Counted from the stretch's first letter, positions 17,840-27,436 are shown. The stretch is DNA of 47,557 nucleotides from Aquisalimonas sp. (GCF_007120195.1 NZ_SKOG01000119.1:1-47557), one strand, 5' to 3'. The notes: generated by a model from the letters alone, not told the origin. Made by a program: numbers and translations.

Positions 17840-18967
17840 ATGCCTGCCCTGCACCCACATATCGATCCCGACGGCTTGATGGAATTTTCGGTGGTGTTCA
17901 CCGATCGATCCCTGAATCACATGTCGGCGGCCTTTCAACGTGTCATGCGCGATATCGACGCCATGCTGCGCGAGGTCTACGGGGCTGCCGCCGTCGCACT
18001 GGTTCCCGGGGGCGGAACCTACGCCATGGAGGCGGTGGTCCGGCAGTATGCGGTTGGCAAGCGGGCGCTGATCGTGCGCAACGGCCTGTTCTCCTATCGC
18101 TGGTCGCAGATCCTGGAGGCCTCAGCGCTGGCGGCCGACGCTACCGTCGTCATGGCACGGCCGACCGGCAATGCGGTGCCCAGTCCCTACGCCCCGCCGC
18201 CGCTGGCCGAGGTCGTTACCCGGATCCGCGAGACGCGCCCGCACCTGGTCTTCGCGCCGCATGTCGAGACCTCGGCTGGGGTGATTCTGCCCGAGGACTA
18301 TGTCCGCGGCCTGGCCGAGGCCGCCCGCGAGGTCGACGCCCTGATGGTGCTGGACTGCATCGCGAGCGGCTGTGTCTGGGTGAACATGGCCGAGACCGGG
18401 GTCGACATCCTGATCTCCGCGCCGCAGAAGGGCTGGTCGGCCTCGCCGTCGGCCGGCATGGTGATGTTCTCGCGGCGCGCCGAGGCTCTGTTGGCCGAAA
18501 CCAGCTCGGACTCGTTTGCCATGGACCTGAAGAAATGGCGCGCGATCATGAAGGCCTATGAGGATGGCGGTCACGCCTATCACGCCACCATGCCGACCGA
18601 TGCCCTGGCCGGGCTGCGCGACTCCATGGTGGAAACCAAGTCCCGCGGACTTGCGCAGGTGCAGGCAGCGCAGTGGGAACTGGGCGATGGCGCCCGCTCT
18701 CTGCTCGCCGCCAAGGGCATTGTCTCCGTGGCGGCCGACGGCTTCGGTGCGCCGGGGGTGGTGGTCGGCTATACCGACGATCCCGATCTACACAATGGCC
18801 GGAGGTTCCAGGCTGCGGGAATGCAGATTTCCCCTGGCGTGCCGCTGCAGGTGGGCGAAGGCCTGGGGTTCCGGACGTTCCGGCTCGGTTTGTTCGGCCT
18901 CGATAAGCTGACTGACGTGCCTGGCACATTGGCGCGCCTGGGCGGAGTCCTAGACCGGGTAGTGTAG
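17840..18967 (+). CDS. Class V aminotransferase (alanine-glyoxylate/serine-pyruvate type)
   Basis: A PLP-dependent enzyme of 375 residues. The cofactor lysine is Lys197 in SAPQKGW and the pyridine-binding aspartate is Asp172 in LDCIAS; PGGGTYAMEAVVRQ (about 56-69) forms the phosphate-binding region. Similar enzymes transfer amino groups between alanine, serine or aspartate and glyoxylate or pyruvate, but the substrate cannot be read from sequence. CGGAGGT before the ATG at 17840 is a strong ribosome site. It follows the permease gene by about 100 bases and may be cotranscribed. Confidence 0.9.
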   Translation: MPALHPHIDPDGLMEFSVVFTDRSLNHMSAAFQRVMRDIDAMLREVYGAAAVALVPGGGTYAMEAVVRQYAVGKRALIVRNGLFSYRWSQILEASALAADATVVMARPTGNAVPSPYAPPPLAEVVTRIRETRPHLVFAPHVETSAGVILPEDYVRGLAEAAREVDALMVLDCIASGCVWVNMAETGVDILISAPQKGWSASPSAGMVMFSRRAEALLAETSSDSFAMDLKKWRAIMKAYEDGGHAYHATMPTDALAGLRDSMVETKSRGLAQVQAAQWELGDGARSLLAAKGIVSVAADGFGAPGVVVGYTDDPDLHNGRRFQAAGMQISPGVPLQVGEGLGFRTFRLGLFGLDKLTDVPGTLARLGGVLDRVV

Positions 18968-19164
18968 CCGAGCTGCCCACCTCCCGGCGCCGCAGGGCTT
19001 GCGTTTGCAGCCTCAGAGGCGGGCCACGCCGGGGGCGGCGATCACGCTCGCCAGGGGGATTGAGGCCGTCGATTTTGCGCGGCGGATCCGGCAGCAAGGT
19101 GTCGGCCGCCCTGATCCGACCGCCCGGCATGCTGTCTGCGATGTCTTCAGCCGGCAAGCCCGCC

Positions 19165-20025
19165 TCAGCCGGGGTTGTCCCAGGCGGGCGCCCGGCCCGC
19201 CGGGTTGATGATGCGGCCGTCGGCGCGCGCGAGGCAGGCGATCTCCCCCATTTCGGAGTCGCTCAGCTCGAAGTCGAAGATGTCGAAGTTACTGTGTACC
19301 CGTTCGGCCTTCGACGTGCGTGGAATGGCAGCCACACCGGGTTGCTCGTATTGCCAGCGCAGGACCACCTGCCCTGGCTCCTTGCCGTGGGTCCTGGCGA
19401 TGCGGCGGATCACCCCCTCGTGGAATATCCGCCCCTGGCCCAGTGGGCAATAGGCAGTCAGCGCCATGTCCTGGCGCGCCAGCTCTTCGCGCAGCGCATC
19501 CTGCGCGAGGTAGGGGTGGTACTCCACCTGGTTGGTGACCAGCGGGGCATCGGATTCGGCCACCGCCTCGCGCACCAGCGCGACGGTGAAATTGCTCACC
19601 CCGATGTGCCGCGTCAGGCCGCGCCGGCGGGCGTCGTTGAGCGCGCCCACGCTCTCCGCCAATGGCACATCCGGGTTCGGCCAGTGCAGGAGCAGCAGAT
19701 CGACGTCATCCAGGCCGAGCCGCTTCAGGCTCTCCTCGGCCGAGCGCTGCAGGTCACCGTCGCGGAAGCGGTCGACCCACACCTTGGTGGTAACGAGGAT
19801 CTCCTCGCGCGGCACGCCGCTGTCACGAATGCCGGCGCCGACGGCTTCCTCGTTGTCGTAGATCTGCGCCGTGTCGATGTGGCGGTAGCCGGTGACAAGC
19901 GCATCGCGGACCCGTGCCCGCGCCACAGCGGGCTCCAACTGGAACGTACCGAACCCGATTTTCGGGATGTGTACGCCGTTGGCCTCGACGACGCGTGCAC
20001 CGTTGGCCTCGACGATGTCGATCAT
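19165..20025 (-). CDS. Aldo/keto reductase (2,5-diketo-D-gluconate reductase type)
   Basis: An NADPH-dependent carbonyl reductase of 286 residues, cytoplasmic. The catalytic tetrad is visible: Asp51, Tyr56 (DTAQIYDNE), Lys81 (VTTKVW) and His114 (LLLHWP). GVSNFTVALVREA and PRTSKAERVHSNFDIF form the cofactor site. The N-terminus carries a short tandem duplication, IVEANGARVVEANGV, so about seven residues are repeated before the normal beginning. GGAGACTGCAG precedes the ATG. It lies 24 bases downstream of the helicase gene in the same direction and may share its transcript. Confidence 0.93.
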   Translation of the reverse strand: MIDIVEANGARVVEANGVHIPKIGFGTFQLEPAVARARVRDALVTGYRHIDTAQIYDNEEAVGAGIRDSGVPREEILVTTKVWVDRFRDGDLQRSAEESLKRLGLDDVDLLLLHWPNPDVPLAESVGALNDARRRGLTRHIGVSNFTVALVREAVAESDAPLVTNQVEYHPYLAQDALREELARQDMALTAYCPLGQGRIFHEGVIRRIARTHGKEPGQVVLRWQYEQPGVAAIPRTSKAERVHSNFDIFDFELSDSEMGEIACLARADGRIINPAGRAPAWDNPG

Positions 20026-20049
20026 CTGCAGTCTCCGGTGGCAGGGGGA

Positions 20050-23000
20050 TCACTCAGGCAAGAACACGACTTCGGGTAGCGCCACTTCCCAGTGGTCACA
20101 CCGCAGCATGCGCTGGTAATTCGCGTCTGAGCCCTCGCGCCGGCGAACGATAACAGCGGCGACTCGAACTTCAGCCGGGCGCCGGCCCGGTCGGATGCTG
20201 AATCGTTGTGCCATGCGCCCGATTTGCTGATCGCGGTCATCAAAGAGCGCCCAGCGGCCATCGACCTCGCGCAGATGCAACGTATCTCCCGGCTCCAGTG
20301 CCGCGAGCGCGTGGTGTACCGGATGCCGGGGTGCATGGCGGCCTGCGTAGCTCAGATCGACATCGCGGGGATTGAGCTGGGTGTACTCGCGATCGAGCCA
20401 TGGCTGTGGTTCGCCGCTCAAGGCGTCGTCGCGGATCTGCAAAGCCTCGAGCGCGGGCAGGGATGCGATCAGCGGGTTCGCGCTATTCAGCCGGCCGAGC
20501 GTCAGTGTCTCCATGGCCCGTGTCATGGCCACGTAGTAAAGGCGCCGTGGTGCATCCGGATCTTCGCCGCGGTCGTGGCGATCCCAGTTACCGTCGAGGA
20601 TGGCGACGTGAGCAAACTCCAGGCCTTTTGCCCGGTGGGCGGTCAACAGCAGCAGGCCGTGTTGCTTGCGGCGCAGCTCACGGCCCCACTCGACCAGCCA
20701 TTCGACCAGGTTCTTCCACGGCATCTCGGCCTCGGTCACCTGCAGCGCATAACCATCGATCGCCTCCCGCAGTACGTCCCACCAGTGCGTTCCCGGTTTG
20801 TCCGCAAGCCACGTGCGAACCTGGCTGGCAGCGATCAATGGTTCATCGTCGCCGTGTGTCTCGAGCCAGTGGATCAGTGCCTGCGTTTCGCGCAACCGCC
20901 AGAAGGGTGCCGCCTCATCACGGGCGAGCTGCACCGGGATGCCGTGGTGCTCGCACCAGGCGCGTACGGGATCAAGGAATTTCCATTCCCGGGCGATGAC
21001 GGCGGTCTGCGTCCACTCCCAGTCGGGATCCAGCTCGGCCAGGCGCTCCAGCTCGTTCATGACCGCGACCGCCTGCAGGCGCGGATCGTCCACCGGTGGC
21101 AGGCACTGCACGCGCCCGCCGCCGACCGGATCCAGTTTCTCCCAGCGCCCGCCTGGGGGCTCGTTCCGGCGGCCAGCGTTAATCACGATCGGATGTTTCG
21201 CCTTCATCCGCTGCTGCGCCGGCTGGATCAGTGCGTTGCTCATCGTGATGAGATGACGTGTCGCCCGATAGTTTTCGATCAGGTAGGCCGGCTTGGCCGA
21301 AAAATCGCTCTCGAAGCGGCGGATGAACTCCACTGAAGCACCGGCGAAGCCGTAGATGTTCTGATCGTCATCGCCCACCGCGAACAGGGAGAGTTTGCCG
21401 TCGGCGTCCTCCAGCGTGCGCCCGGCCAGCGCGGAGATCAGCTCGTACTGTTCGCGACCGATGTCCTGGTATTCGTCGACCAGGATCCAGCGGAACCCGC
21501 GCAGCAGTTGCTCGCGCTGGGCGTCCGCCTCCCCGGGCGGCAGGCCATCGCCCCGGAGTAGGCTCGTGGCGCGCGCAAGGATGTCACGGAAGTAGTCCTT
21601 GTCGACGACGTCGCGCCGTGCGAACAGGCTTTCGCCGGTCAGCCGCAGCGCCAGTGCATGGCAGGTCAGTATCGTCACCCCGGAAGCCTCCTCCGCGACC
21701 AGGGCGTGCAGGCGCTGGCGGATCTCGACTGCGGCGTGCCGGTTGTAGGCCAGGGCCAGGATGCGTTGCGGGCGTTCGCGCTGGACTCGAATCAGATAGG
21801 CAATGCGATGGACCAGCACGCGCGTCTTGCCGGAGCCCGGCCCAGCGAGAATCAGCACGTTGGTCTGCTGGCGTTCGTCGGTGACGATTTCCTGCTGCTG
21901 GCGGTTGCGCAGCGACTCCACGATCTCGCGCCAGGAAGTCGGCGTGGTCTGGCGCTTCAGCTCCGGTTCGCGTCCGGGCATCCAGTGCGTAATGAACTCG
22001 TCGCGCCGCAGGCGGAAGTAATCAAAGGCAAGCTGCAGCGCCTCGGCCATCTTCTCGCGCCCGCGCTGCGCGTACTCGGCCATGATGTGGATCTGGGTGG
22101 ACTGATTCTGGTAATGAATGGATAGCGGCTGAAAGTCGGTCCTGTTGAAACGCCGCTTTTCGGCTGACAGGCGAATGGTCATCGCCGGCCGGAACACCGC
22201 CAGCCCCTTATTCAGGCGAATGACATTCTGCTCATGCAGCCAGAGCAGGGCATGGTCGACGAGTCGCTCCGGTCGTTTCATCCGGCCCTGCAGCGCAATG
22301 TCGCCGTTGACGGCCGCCACCAGTTGGCCGAGGGTCGTCTCGGCAAGCTTGTCCTTGCCGCGCGTGCCTTCAGGCAACGCGCCCTCCAGGTGCGCGAGCA
22401 GGACTGCGGCGGCATCGCGGCGTAGCTCGGCCGTCTGGCGCAGCGCTGCCCATTCCCGGTTCAGGGTGACCTGCACGGACTCGGCATCGAAGCTGCGCAG
22501 GCCGATGCTGCCACCACCGCCATCCTCGCCGCGCCCATCGGCACTGAGGCTCTTCAGCAGCCGATGCAGCTTGTCCGGGAGCGAGTGCTCATGGCCTGCA
22601 TCCTTCAGTCGCTGATTCGCATGACGCAGATGCAGGACGGAGGCTTCCCCTCGCGTCAGCTCCGGCGCATGTTCGACCATCTCGTCGATCAGCGCCTTCT
22701 CCAGCCCCACGACCTGTTCAAGTCGCCGGCGCGAGGAATCCTCCACGGCGACGTGCATGTAGGCGGTCAGCGCTGTGTCATTGCTCGCGACCCCAAGGCT
22801 CTCAAGATCATGGAGTGCGGTGCGAACACCCTGGGAGGACAGCCCGGAGGCTGCCATGAGTTCGTCCGTGGAAATCCCCTCGTCCGCATCGGCAGTCAGC
22901 AGGGCGTCGACGATGTGCATCAGCTGTTTGCGGTAGTCATCATGTTCGATGCGCTTTGCGATTAGACGGTGCGCCTCGGCGGCCGAGCCAATGCGCAGCG

Positions 23001-25200
23001 ACGACGGGAACACCTGGACGTAGTTCTCCTCGCGCGACAGCAGCGCGGTTTCCTCGAGCCACGCCACCGCCGTGCGGACGCGGGTATCGTCGGTCGCCGT
23101 GTCGCGTTCGAAGGCGCCGCTATCCTCTTCGACGAGGATCTCCCCGGTCGTCGCGACGATGTCCTCCTCGGCACCCTTCCAGCGCTTCAACCGGCGCAGC
23201 GAGCGCAATACCGCATTGATCTCCCGCCGCGTCAGCCGCGAGCGCGCGGACATGGAGAACTGGCGCTCGATGTCCGGTTCCGTCTCCATGAGGATGCACT
23301 GCGCAGGCCGCTGGTCACGGCCGGCGCGTCCCGCTTCCTGCAGATAGTTCTCCAGCGAGCCGGGAATGTCGGCATGGATCACCAGGCGGACATCCGGTTT
23401 GTCGATGCCCATACCGAAGGCGTTGGTGGCCGCGATGACCTGGATCTCGCCGGCGATGAAGCGTGTCTGGGTGTCCTGTCTTGCCTCCGGAGGCATGCCC
23501 GCATGAAAGTGTGCCGCCACCAGCCCCTGGTTGCGCAGGTAATCGGCGATCTCCTCGGTGTTCCTGCGCGTCGAGCAGTAGACAATTGCTCCGCCGTCGA
23601 CAGGCTCAGGCATCTCCTGGCGCAGGACCTCGTGAATGTGGGGGAGCTTGTGCTCGCGGCTCGTGGGGATGACCGAGAAGTCGAGGTTTTTCCGATTCGC
23701 ACCACCATCGAATACGTGCAGTTCGAGTCCGATGTGGTGCCGGAAATGGTCAACGATGTCATCGACCACGTCCGGCTTTGCCGTCGCCGTCAGGCACATC
23801 ACCGGCGGGATCTCGTGGTTACCCGCGCGCTCGCGGATGAAGCGTCCGATGTAGCGGTAGTCCGGGCGAAAATCATGGCCCCATTTGGACAGGCAGTGCG
23901 CTTCGTCGAGTACCCAGGCACCGATCGCGCGCTGTTCGAGTGCCCGGCGAAACGTCCGATTGCGCAGTTGCTCGGGCGAGACGATGACGATACCGGCGTC
24001 ACCCATGCGGATACGTTGCAGGGCATCGGCGCGCTCCGGCATCGACAGCATGCCGTTGATGGTTACGCAGCAGCCGATCCCGCGGGCCTCGAGCCCCGAG
24101 ACCTGATCCGACATTAAGGCGACGAGCGGTGAGATCACCACCGTTAGCGCGCCGGTCTTGTCGAACCGCGACAGCGCCGGGATCTGGTAACACAGTGACT
24201 TGCCCGTCCCGGTAGGCAGAATCCCGAGGAGGTGCTCGCGGGCCATCGCGGCCTTCACAATCTCCGCCTGCAGCGGTTGGCCGCTGGCGTCGGCCGGTTC
24301 CGGCCGAAACTCGGCGAAGCCGAACCAGCGTGTCAGCTCCCGCCGGGGATCATGGCGCTCGCGGCACCAGGCGCATTCAGGGTTGCCACAGGGCTGGTCG
24401 CGAAGTGCGCGCACGATCCGGCCGGCATCCGTGAACTGGTGGAGCACCCAGGGCGGCATCACCGAGTTGCCCCCGGCCACGGACAGCCAGGCGAGAGCGA
24501 AGGCGAACGGCCAGCCCTGATCATGCGCGTTCGCCAGCATCTCGTGCACGTGGGTGACACAGGCCCGGCCATCAAGAAACCGGCGGATCGCCCGGGCTGC
24601 TTCCTCGTCGCCCGGGCGCCGTGTTCCCCGAATGGTCGTGAAGAATGAATCCATTCCCCTGCGTGGATCCTCCTGGGTGGTCAGCCAGTGCCAGCCCGAC
24701 ACCAGGACGGGATCGGCCCGGGCGAGATCGCGCAGCGCCGCCCACTGGTCCGAGAACAGCTCCAGCACCAGGCGCGCGTCGAGTTCGGGATTGTTCCGCT
24801 GGCCGCCCTGGATCTGGCCGTCCTGGTAATGCTTGACCAGCCGGTGATAGGGGTTCTTCGGAAAGGCGAGCGGGTTGAGCCGGAGCGTGTCGACACAGGG
24901 CAGGGCGAGGATGCCCAGGTCGGCACGGGCGGCACGTAGATGCGGAAGGTCGAAAGCAACCAGGTTGTGGCCGAGCAGAAACCGTACGCCCTCGGCGAAT
25001 GCATCCAGCTGCTGCAGCGCGTCGCGAACCTGTTTCGCTCCGGTGGCAGTCAACGCCTCGCCACCGTCGCCCCGCACGGCGGCAAGCTTGTGGATTCGGC
25101 GATCCTTGATGCCGACCTCAAGATCGATCGACAGCGCCCGGGGCGCCAGGCGCTTGCCGGCTTCCGTGTCGGAGGCGATCTTTGCCATTACATCTTCCAT
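20050..25200 (-). CDS. DnaQ-like exonuclease / RecQ / UvrD fusion helicase
   Basis: A 1716-residue DNA repair or defence protein. Residues about 20-170 resemble a DEDD 3'-5' exonuclease: SIDLEVG, GHNLVAFDLPHL, NPELDARLVLELF. A cysteine cluster, CGNPECAWC, lies near 270. A RecQ helicase follows: Walker A LPTGTGKS (about 326), DEAH (about 429), GMGIDKPDVR and QEAGRAGRD. The last third is a UvrD/Rep-type superfamily 1 helicase: AGPGSGKT (about 1117), VDEYQD (about 1241), DDDQNIYGF (about 1280), HRAKGLEF (about 1525) and VAMTRAMETL (about 1557). All core motifs are intact. ATG 25200 or ATG 25188 (MAKIASD, better spaced from GGAAG) are possible starts. The biological role is not known. Confidence 0.92.
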   Translation of the reverse strand: MEDVMAKIASDTEAGKRLAPRALSIDLEVGIKDRRIHKLAAVRGDGGEALTATGAKQVRDALQQLDAFAEGVRFLLGHNLVAFDLPHLRAARADLGILALPCVDTLRLNPLAFPKNPYHRLVKHYQDGQIQGGQRNNPELDARLVLELFSDQWAALRDLARADPVLVSGWHWLTTQEDPRRGMDSFFTTIRGTRRPGDEEAARAIRRFLDGRACVTHVHEMLANAHDQGWPFAFALAWLSVAGGNSVMPPWVLHQFTDAGRIVRALRDQPCGNPECAWCRERHDPRRELTRWFGFAEFRPEPADASGQPLQAEIVKAAMAREHLLGILPTGTGKSLCYQIPALSRFDKTGALTVVISPLVALMSDQVSGLEARGIGCCVTINGMLSMPERADALQRIRMGDAGIVIVSPEQLRNRTFRRALEQRAIGAWVLDEAHCLSKWGHDFRPDYRYIGRFIRERAGNHEIPPVMCLTATAKPDVVDDIVDHFRHHIGLELHVFDGGANRKNLDFSVIPTSREHKLPHIHEVLRQEMPEPVDGGAIVYCSTRRNTEEIADYLRNQGLVAAHFHAGMPPEARQDTQTRFIAGEIQVIAATNAFGMGIDKPDVRLVIHADIPGSLENYLQEAGRAGRDQRPAQCILMETEPDIERQFSMSARSRLTRREINAVLRSLRRLKRWKGAEEDIVATTGEILVEEDSGAFERDTATDDTRVRTAVAWLEETALLSREENYVQVFPSSLRIGSAAEAHRLIAKRIEHDDYRKQLMHIVDALLTADADEGISTDELMAASGLSSQGVRTALHDLESLGVASNDTALTAYMHVAVEDSSRRRLEQVVGLEKALIDEMVEHAPELTRGEASVLHLRHANQRLKDAGHEHSLPDKLHRLLKSLSADGRGEDGGGGSIGLRSFDAESVQVTLNREWAALRQTAELRRDAAAVLLAHLEGALPEGTRGKDKLAETTLGQLVAAVNGDIALQGRMKRPERLVDHALLWLHEQNVIRLNKGLAVFRPAMTIRLSAEKRRFNRTDFQPLSIHYQNQSTQIHIMAEYAQRGREKMAEALQLAFDYFRLRRDEFITHWMPGREPELKRQTTPTSWREIVESLRNRQQQEIVTDERQQTNVLILAGPGSGKTRVLVHRIAYLIRVQRERPQRILALAYNRHAAVEIRQRLHALVAEEASGVTILTCHALALRLTGESLFARRDVVDKDYFRDILARATSLLRGDGLPPGEADAQREQLLRGFRWILVDEYQDIGREQYELISALAGRTLEDADGKLSLFAVGDDDQNIYGFAGASVEFIRRFESDFSAKPAYLIENYRATRHLITMSNALIQPAQQRMKAKHPIVINAGRRNEPPGGRWEKLDPVGGGRVQCLPPVDDPRLQAVAVMNELERLAELDPDWEWTQTAVIAREWKFLDPVRAWCEHHGIPVQLARDEAAPFWRLRETQALIHWLETHGDDEPLIAASQVRTWLADKPGTHWWDVLREAIDGYALQVTEAEMPWKNLVEWLVEWGRELRRKQHGLLLLTAHRAKGLEFAHVAILDGNWDRHDRGEDPDAPRRLYYVAMTRAMETLTLGRLNSANPLIASLPALEALQIRDDALSGEPQPWLDREYTQLNPRDVDLSYAGRHAPRHPVHHALAALEPGDTLHLREVDGRWALFDDRDQQIGRMAQRFSIRPGRRPAEVRVAAVIVRRREGSDANYQRMLRCDHWEVALPEVVFLPE

Positions 25201-25560
25201 GGCCTGCCAATTCTGCAGTCCCGACTGCGCTTACTCAGAGTACCGGTCTGCTGTGTGCGCTGCATGTGAGGGAGTATGCCTGCTACCTGTCCGACAGCGG
25301 AAGTCGGCACCTCACACCCCAACAAGCGCTATGCTGCGCGGGTTGCGATGGGCAGGGAAGCAGTAACAGCTACCGCAGGCTGGACGTGGGGGAGTTTCGG
25401 GTATGTTCATGCATGAACAAACGACGAGTCACCGATGACAATGTCTAAGGGATGCCATGAGTCAAGCAATCCAGCGGGACGACGTGCTGGCGATCCTGCG
25501 GCGGTGTCTTGGATCTGGACACCGCGCACTTTGAGGGCCTAATGGATGTAGTGATGGCGA
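25201..25560. other. Intergenic region with palindrome and short peptide remnant
   Basis: It contains the palindrome listed separately and a short reading from ATG 25457, MSQAIQRDDVLAILRR, ending at 25534. A shifted frame continues protein-like as DLDTAHFEGLMDVVMATIGR, which suggests a broken small gene. No family is recognised. Confidence 0.4.
25404..25419. promoter_or_regulatory. 16-bp perfect palindrome
   Basis: TGTTCATGCATGAACA reads the same on both strands. It lies 38 bases before a short ATG reading and about 200 bases upstream of the helicase gene. It looks like a binding site for a dimeric repressor whose identity is unknown. Confidence 0.5.
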
Positions 25561-26421
25561 CTATCGGTCGAACTCGGGGAAGTTCTCTGGGGCGTTCAGG
25601 GTCCAGTCGTAGTCGATGTGACGGATCCGGGTCGTGTCCTCCATCGCGTCGATGACGTGGTCGTCTGCGTAGGCGCGAATGAAGTCGCGAACCGAGCCCT
25701 CTTCGCGCACGTAGTCTTCCTCGTACCAGTCAAAGAGTTCCGTGAGATACAGCGTCTCCCCCTCCACCCTCAGATGATAGTGGGTGTTGAAGGCCATGCG
25801 CGTGTTCTCGGTCAGTAGATCATCCACGTTCTCCGCAGTGTAGATGTCCGTGCGGAGCGGAGGGCAACCGACCGAGGCGCAGTTCACCGCGAAGTGAACG
25901 CGAGCCTCGGCCCATCCGCGTTCCCAGTACGCATCTCCGAGAAGAATCCCTTTCTCCATGTCGTCCAGGCTGTACGTCTCGCCGCCCACCTCGAACAGCT
26001 CCCGTTCGAACACGTTGTCGCGGAACGGATTAATGCGCCCGCCGTAATCCCAGACCGAATCCACCAGTTCGCCGTTCGGCCGCTCCTCGAGAATGTGGGC
26101 GATCATGAAGAAGTTGTATGCATTCAGCCAGAAGGCGTTGGCAGTCTTACGATTGTCGATGTCGGAGGTGTCGAACCCGGCAAGGCGTTCCCGTTGCCGT
26201 TCCAGCAACTCCATGGTGTCGTCATCTTCAAGAGCTGCCCGGTAGTCAAAGGCTGAGACGAGACCGCCATCTTCCAGGGGACGTTCGGTCAGATAACGGT
26301 CCAGTAGTTCCTGGTAGTCGCCGAAGGCGTCCGCCGCCACACCGTCGCCGAATGCCTGAGGAGTCCAGGCCGCCAGAAAAAGGGCAGAGAGTCCCGGGAT
26401 CAGTTTGCGTGCATCTACCAT
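25561..26421 (-). CDS. DUF547 domain-containing secreted protein
   Basis: A 286-residue protein beginning MVDARKLIPGLSALFLAAW, a signal peptide likely cleaved after AFGD or nearby. The DUF547 core contains TANAFWLNAYNFFMI (about 95), DDMEKGILL and the cysteine-bearing VHFAVNCASVGCPPLR, all typical. The family function is unknown; the conserved His/Cys segment suggests catalysis or metal binding. ATG 26421 is chosen because in-frame ATGs further upstream would put 21 charged residues ahead of the signal peptide. Thioredoxin lies directly upstream in the same direction. Confidence 0.88.
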   Translation of the reverse strand: MVDARKLIPGLSALFLAAWTPQAFGDGVAADAFGDYQELLDRYLTERPLEDGGLVSAFDYRAALEDDDTMELLERQRERLAGFDTSDIDNRKTANAFWLNAYNFFMIAHILEERPNGELVDSVWDYGGRINPFRDNVFERELFEVGGETYSLDDMEKGILLGDAYWERGWAEARVHFAVNCASVGCPPLRTDIYTAENVDDLLTENTRMAFNTHYHLRVEGETLYLTELFDWYEEDYVREEGSVRDFIRAYADDHVIDAMEDTTRIRHIDYDWTLNAPENFPEFDR

Positions 26422-26552
26422 TGGACAGTCTCGGTTGCGTGTCATGCCAGTCATGGGTTTAGGTTTCGCAGGGTGCCACCTCACCGCCGTCCGACAGTAG
26501 TAGGATTTCTACGGAATTCAGCCATATGCTGGTGGCGTTTCGCGGTCGAACC

Positions 26553-26879
26553 TCACGAGGTCGCCAGGGTCTCATTGATCCAAGAGGTGATCGTGGATCG
26601 ATCCGCCGCTCCGGTCCGTTGGGACACGGGCTGCCCGTCGCGAAACAGCATGATTGTGGGTATGCTGCGAATTCCGTACTCACGCGCCACGTGTATGTTC
26701 TCGTCAACATTGATCTTCACGACGCGGAGTTCCCCGACCATCTCCCTTTCGATCGCCTCAATTACCGGTGAAACCACCTTGCAGGGGCCGCACCAGGGCG
26801 CCCAGAAATCGACCAGAACCGGCTCATCACTCTCCAGAACGTCCTGGCGTAGGGTCTGCCCGTCGACTTCGTTTACCAT
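26553..26879 (-). CDS. Thioredoxin
   Basis: A 108-residue cytoplasmic disulfide reductase with the active site WCGPC (Cys30 and Cys33) and the conserved cis-proline segment RSIPTIMLF. E. coli TrxA has 109 residues. The ATG is at 26879; the frame is open upstream only by chance, through antisense transposase DNA. It is probably a secondary copy rather than the housekeeping trxA, since it sits in mobile debris next to a DUF547 gene; that part is inference. Confidence 0.93.
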   Translation of the reverse strand: MVNEVDGQTLRQDVLESDEPVLVDFWAPWCGPCKVVSPVIEAIEREMVGELRVVKINVDENIHVAREYGIRSIPTIMLFRDGQPVSQRTGAADRSTITSWINETLATS

Positions 26880-26891
26880 GACAACCTCGCG

Positions 26892-27200
26892 TTGCACAGC
26901 AGCGCTGCCTTCTTCGTCATCCGGCCCAGATCGAATACCCGGCTGCGCCGGCTCGACTGCGCAGAGGTGGACAAGAGCACCGGCCTGCGCTGCGATCAGA
27001 CCGTGGTGCTTACCGGCGTGCATACGCCGGATTACTATCCGGAGAAACTTCGGCGCATCAAGTTCCTCGACTCCGAGACCGGAAAGGTCTTGGTGTTTTT
27101 GACCAACAACTTCACGCTGCCGGCGCTGACGGTCGCCGAGCTGTACCGCAACCGATGGCAAGTGGAGCTGTTCTTCAAGTGGATCACCGAGCACAAGCGG
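26892..27200 (+). pseudogene. IS4-family transposase fragment
   Basis: About 100 residues of an IS4-type transposase core: DKSTGLRCDQTVVLTG, KLRRIKFLDSETGK, FLTNNFTLPALTVAELY and the YREK motif region YRNRWQVELFFKW. Both ends of the protein are missing, and after FFKWI the sequence no longer follows the family. It starts only 13 bases from the thioredoxin start codon on the other strand. Confidence 0.85.
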
Positions 27201-27213
27201 CATAGACCGAAAA

Positions 27214-27360
27214 TTGCCGCCTATCTCCGGCGTGTCAGTGGCATGCGGGAGATTGCGGGGGGCAGGGAAGGGTGGCAACATGCCGGCAAATGGGTCTTTT
27301 CGACTCCATCGGAGTCCGACCTGTTCCGGCCGGAATTTAGGTGCTGGAGATAGGCGGCAA
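27214..27360. mobile_element. 147-bp element with 15-bp perfect terminal inverted repeats
   Basis: TTGCCGCCTATCTCC (27214-27228) and its exact inverse GGAGATAGGCGGCAA (27346-27360) bound a non-coding stretch. The size and structure fit a MITE or the collapsed ends of an insertion sequence. It abuts the IS4 fragment. I see no target-site duplication. Confidence 0.6.
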
Positions 27361-27400
27361 CCATCCGCGTTTAAACACGGCGAATGCCCGTCTAGTAACT

Positions 27401-27407
27401 GTTATGC
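27401..27407 (+). other. Integron recombination core (R' box) at the left cassette boundary
   Basis: GTTATGC here is identical to the R' box of the attC site at 27618-27624. The partner arm is not found upstream, so this is either an attI or the right end of a truncated attC. Confidence 0.55.
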
Positions 27408-27436
27408 ATTTCAAGGTTTCTGAGAAAGGAGCATAG

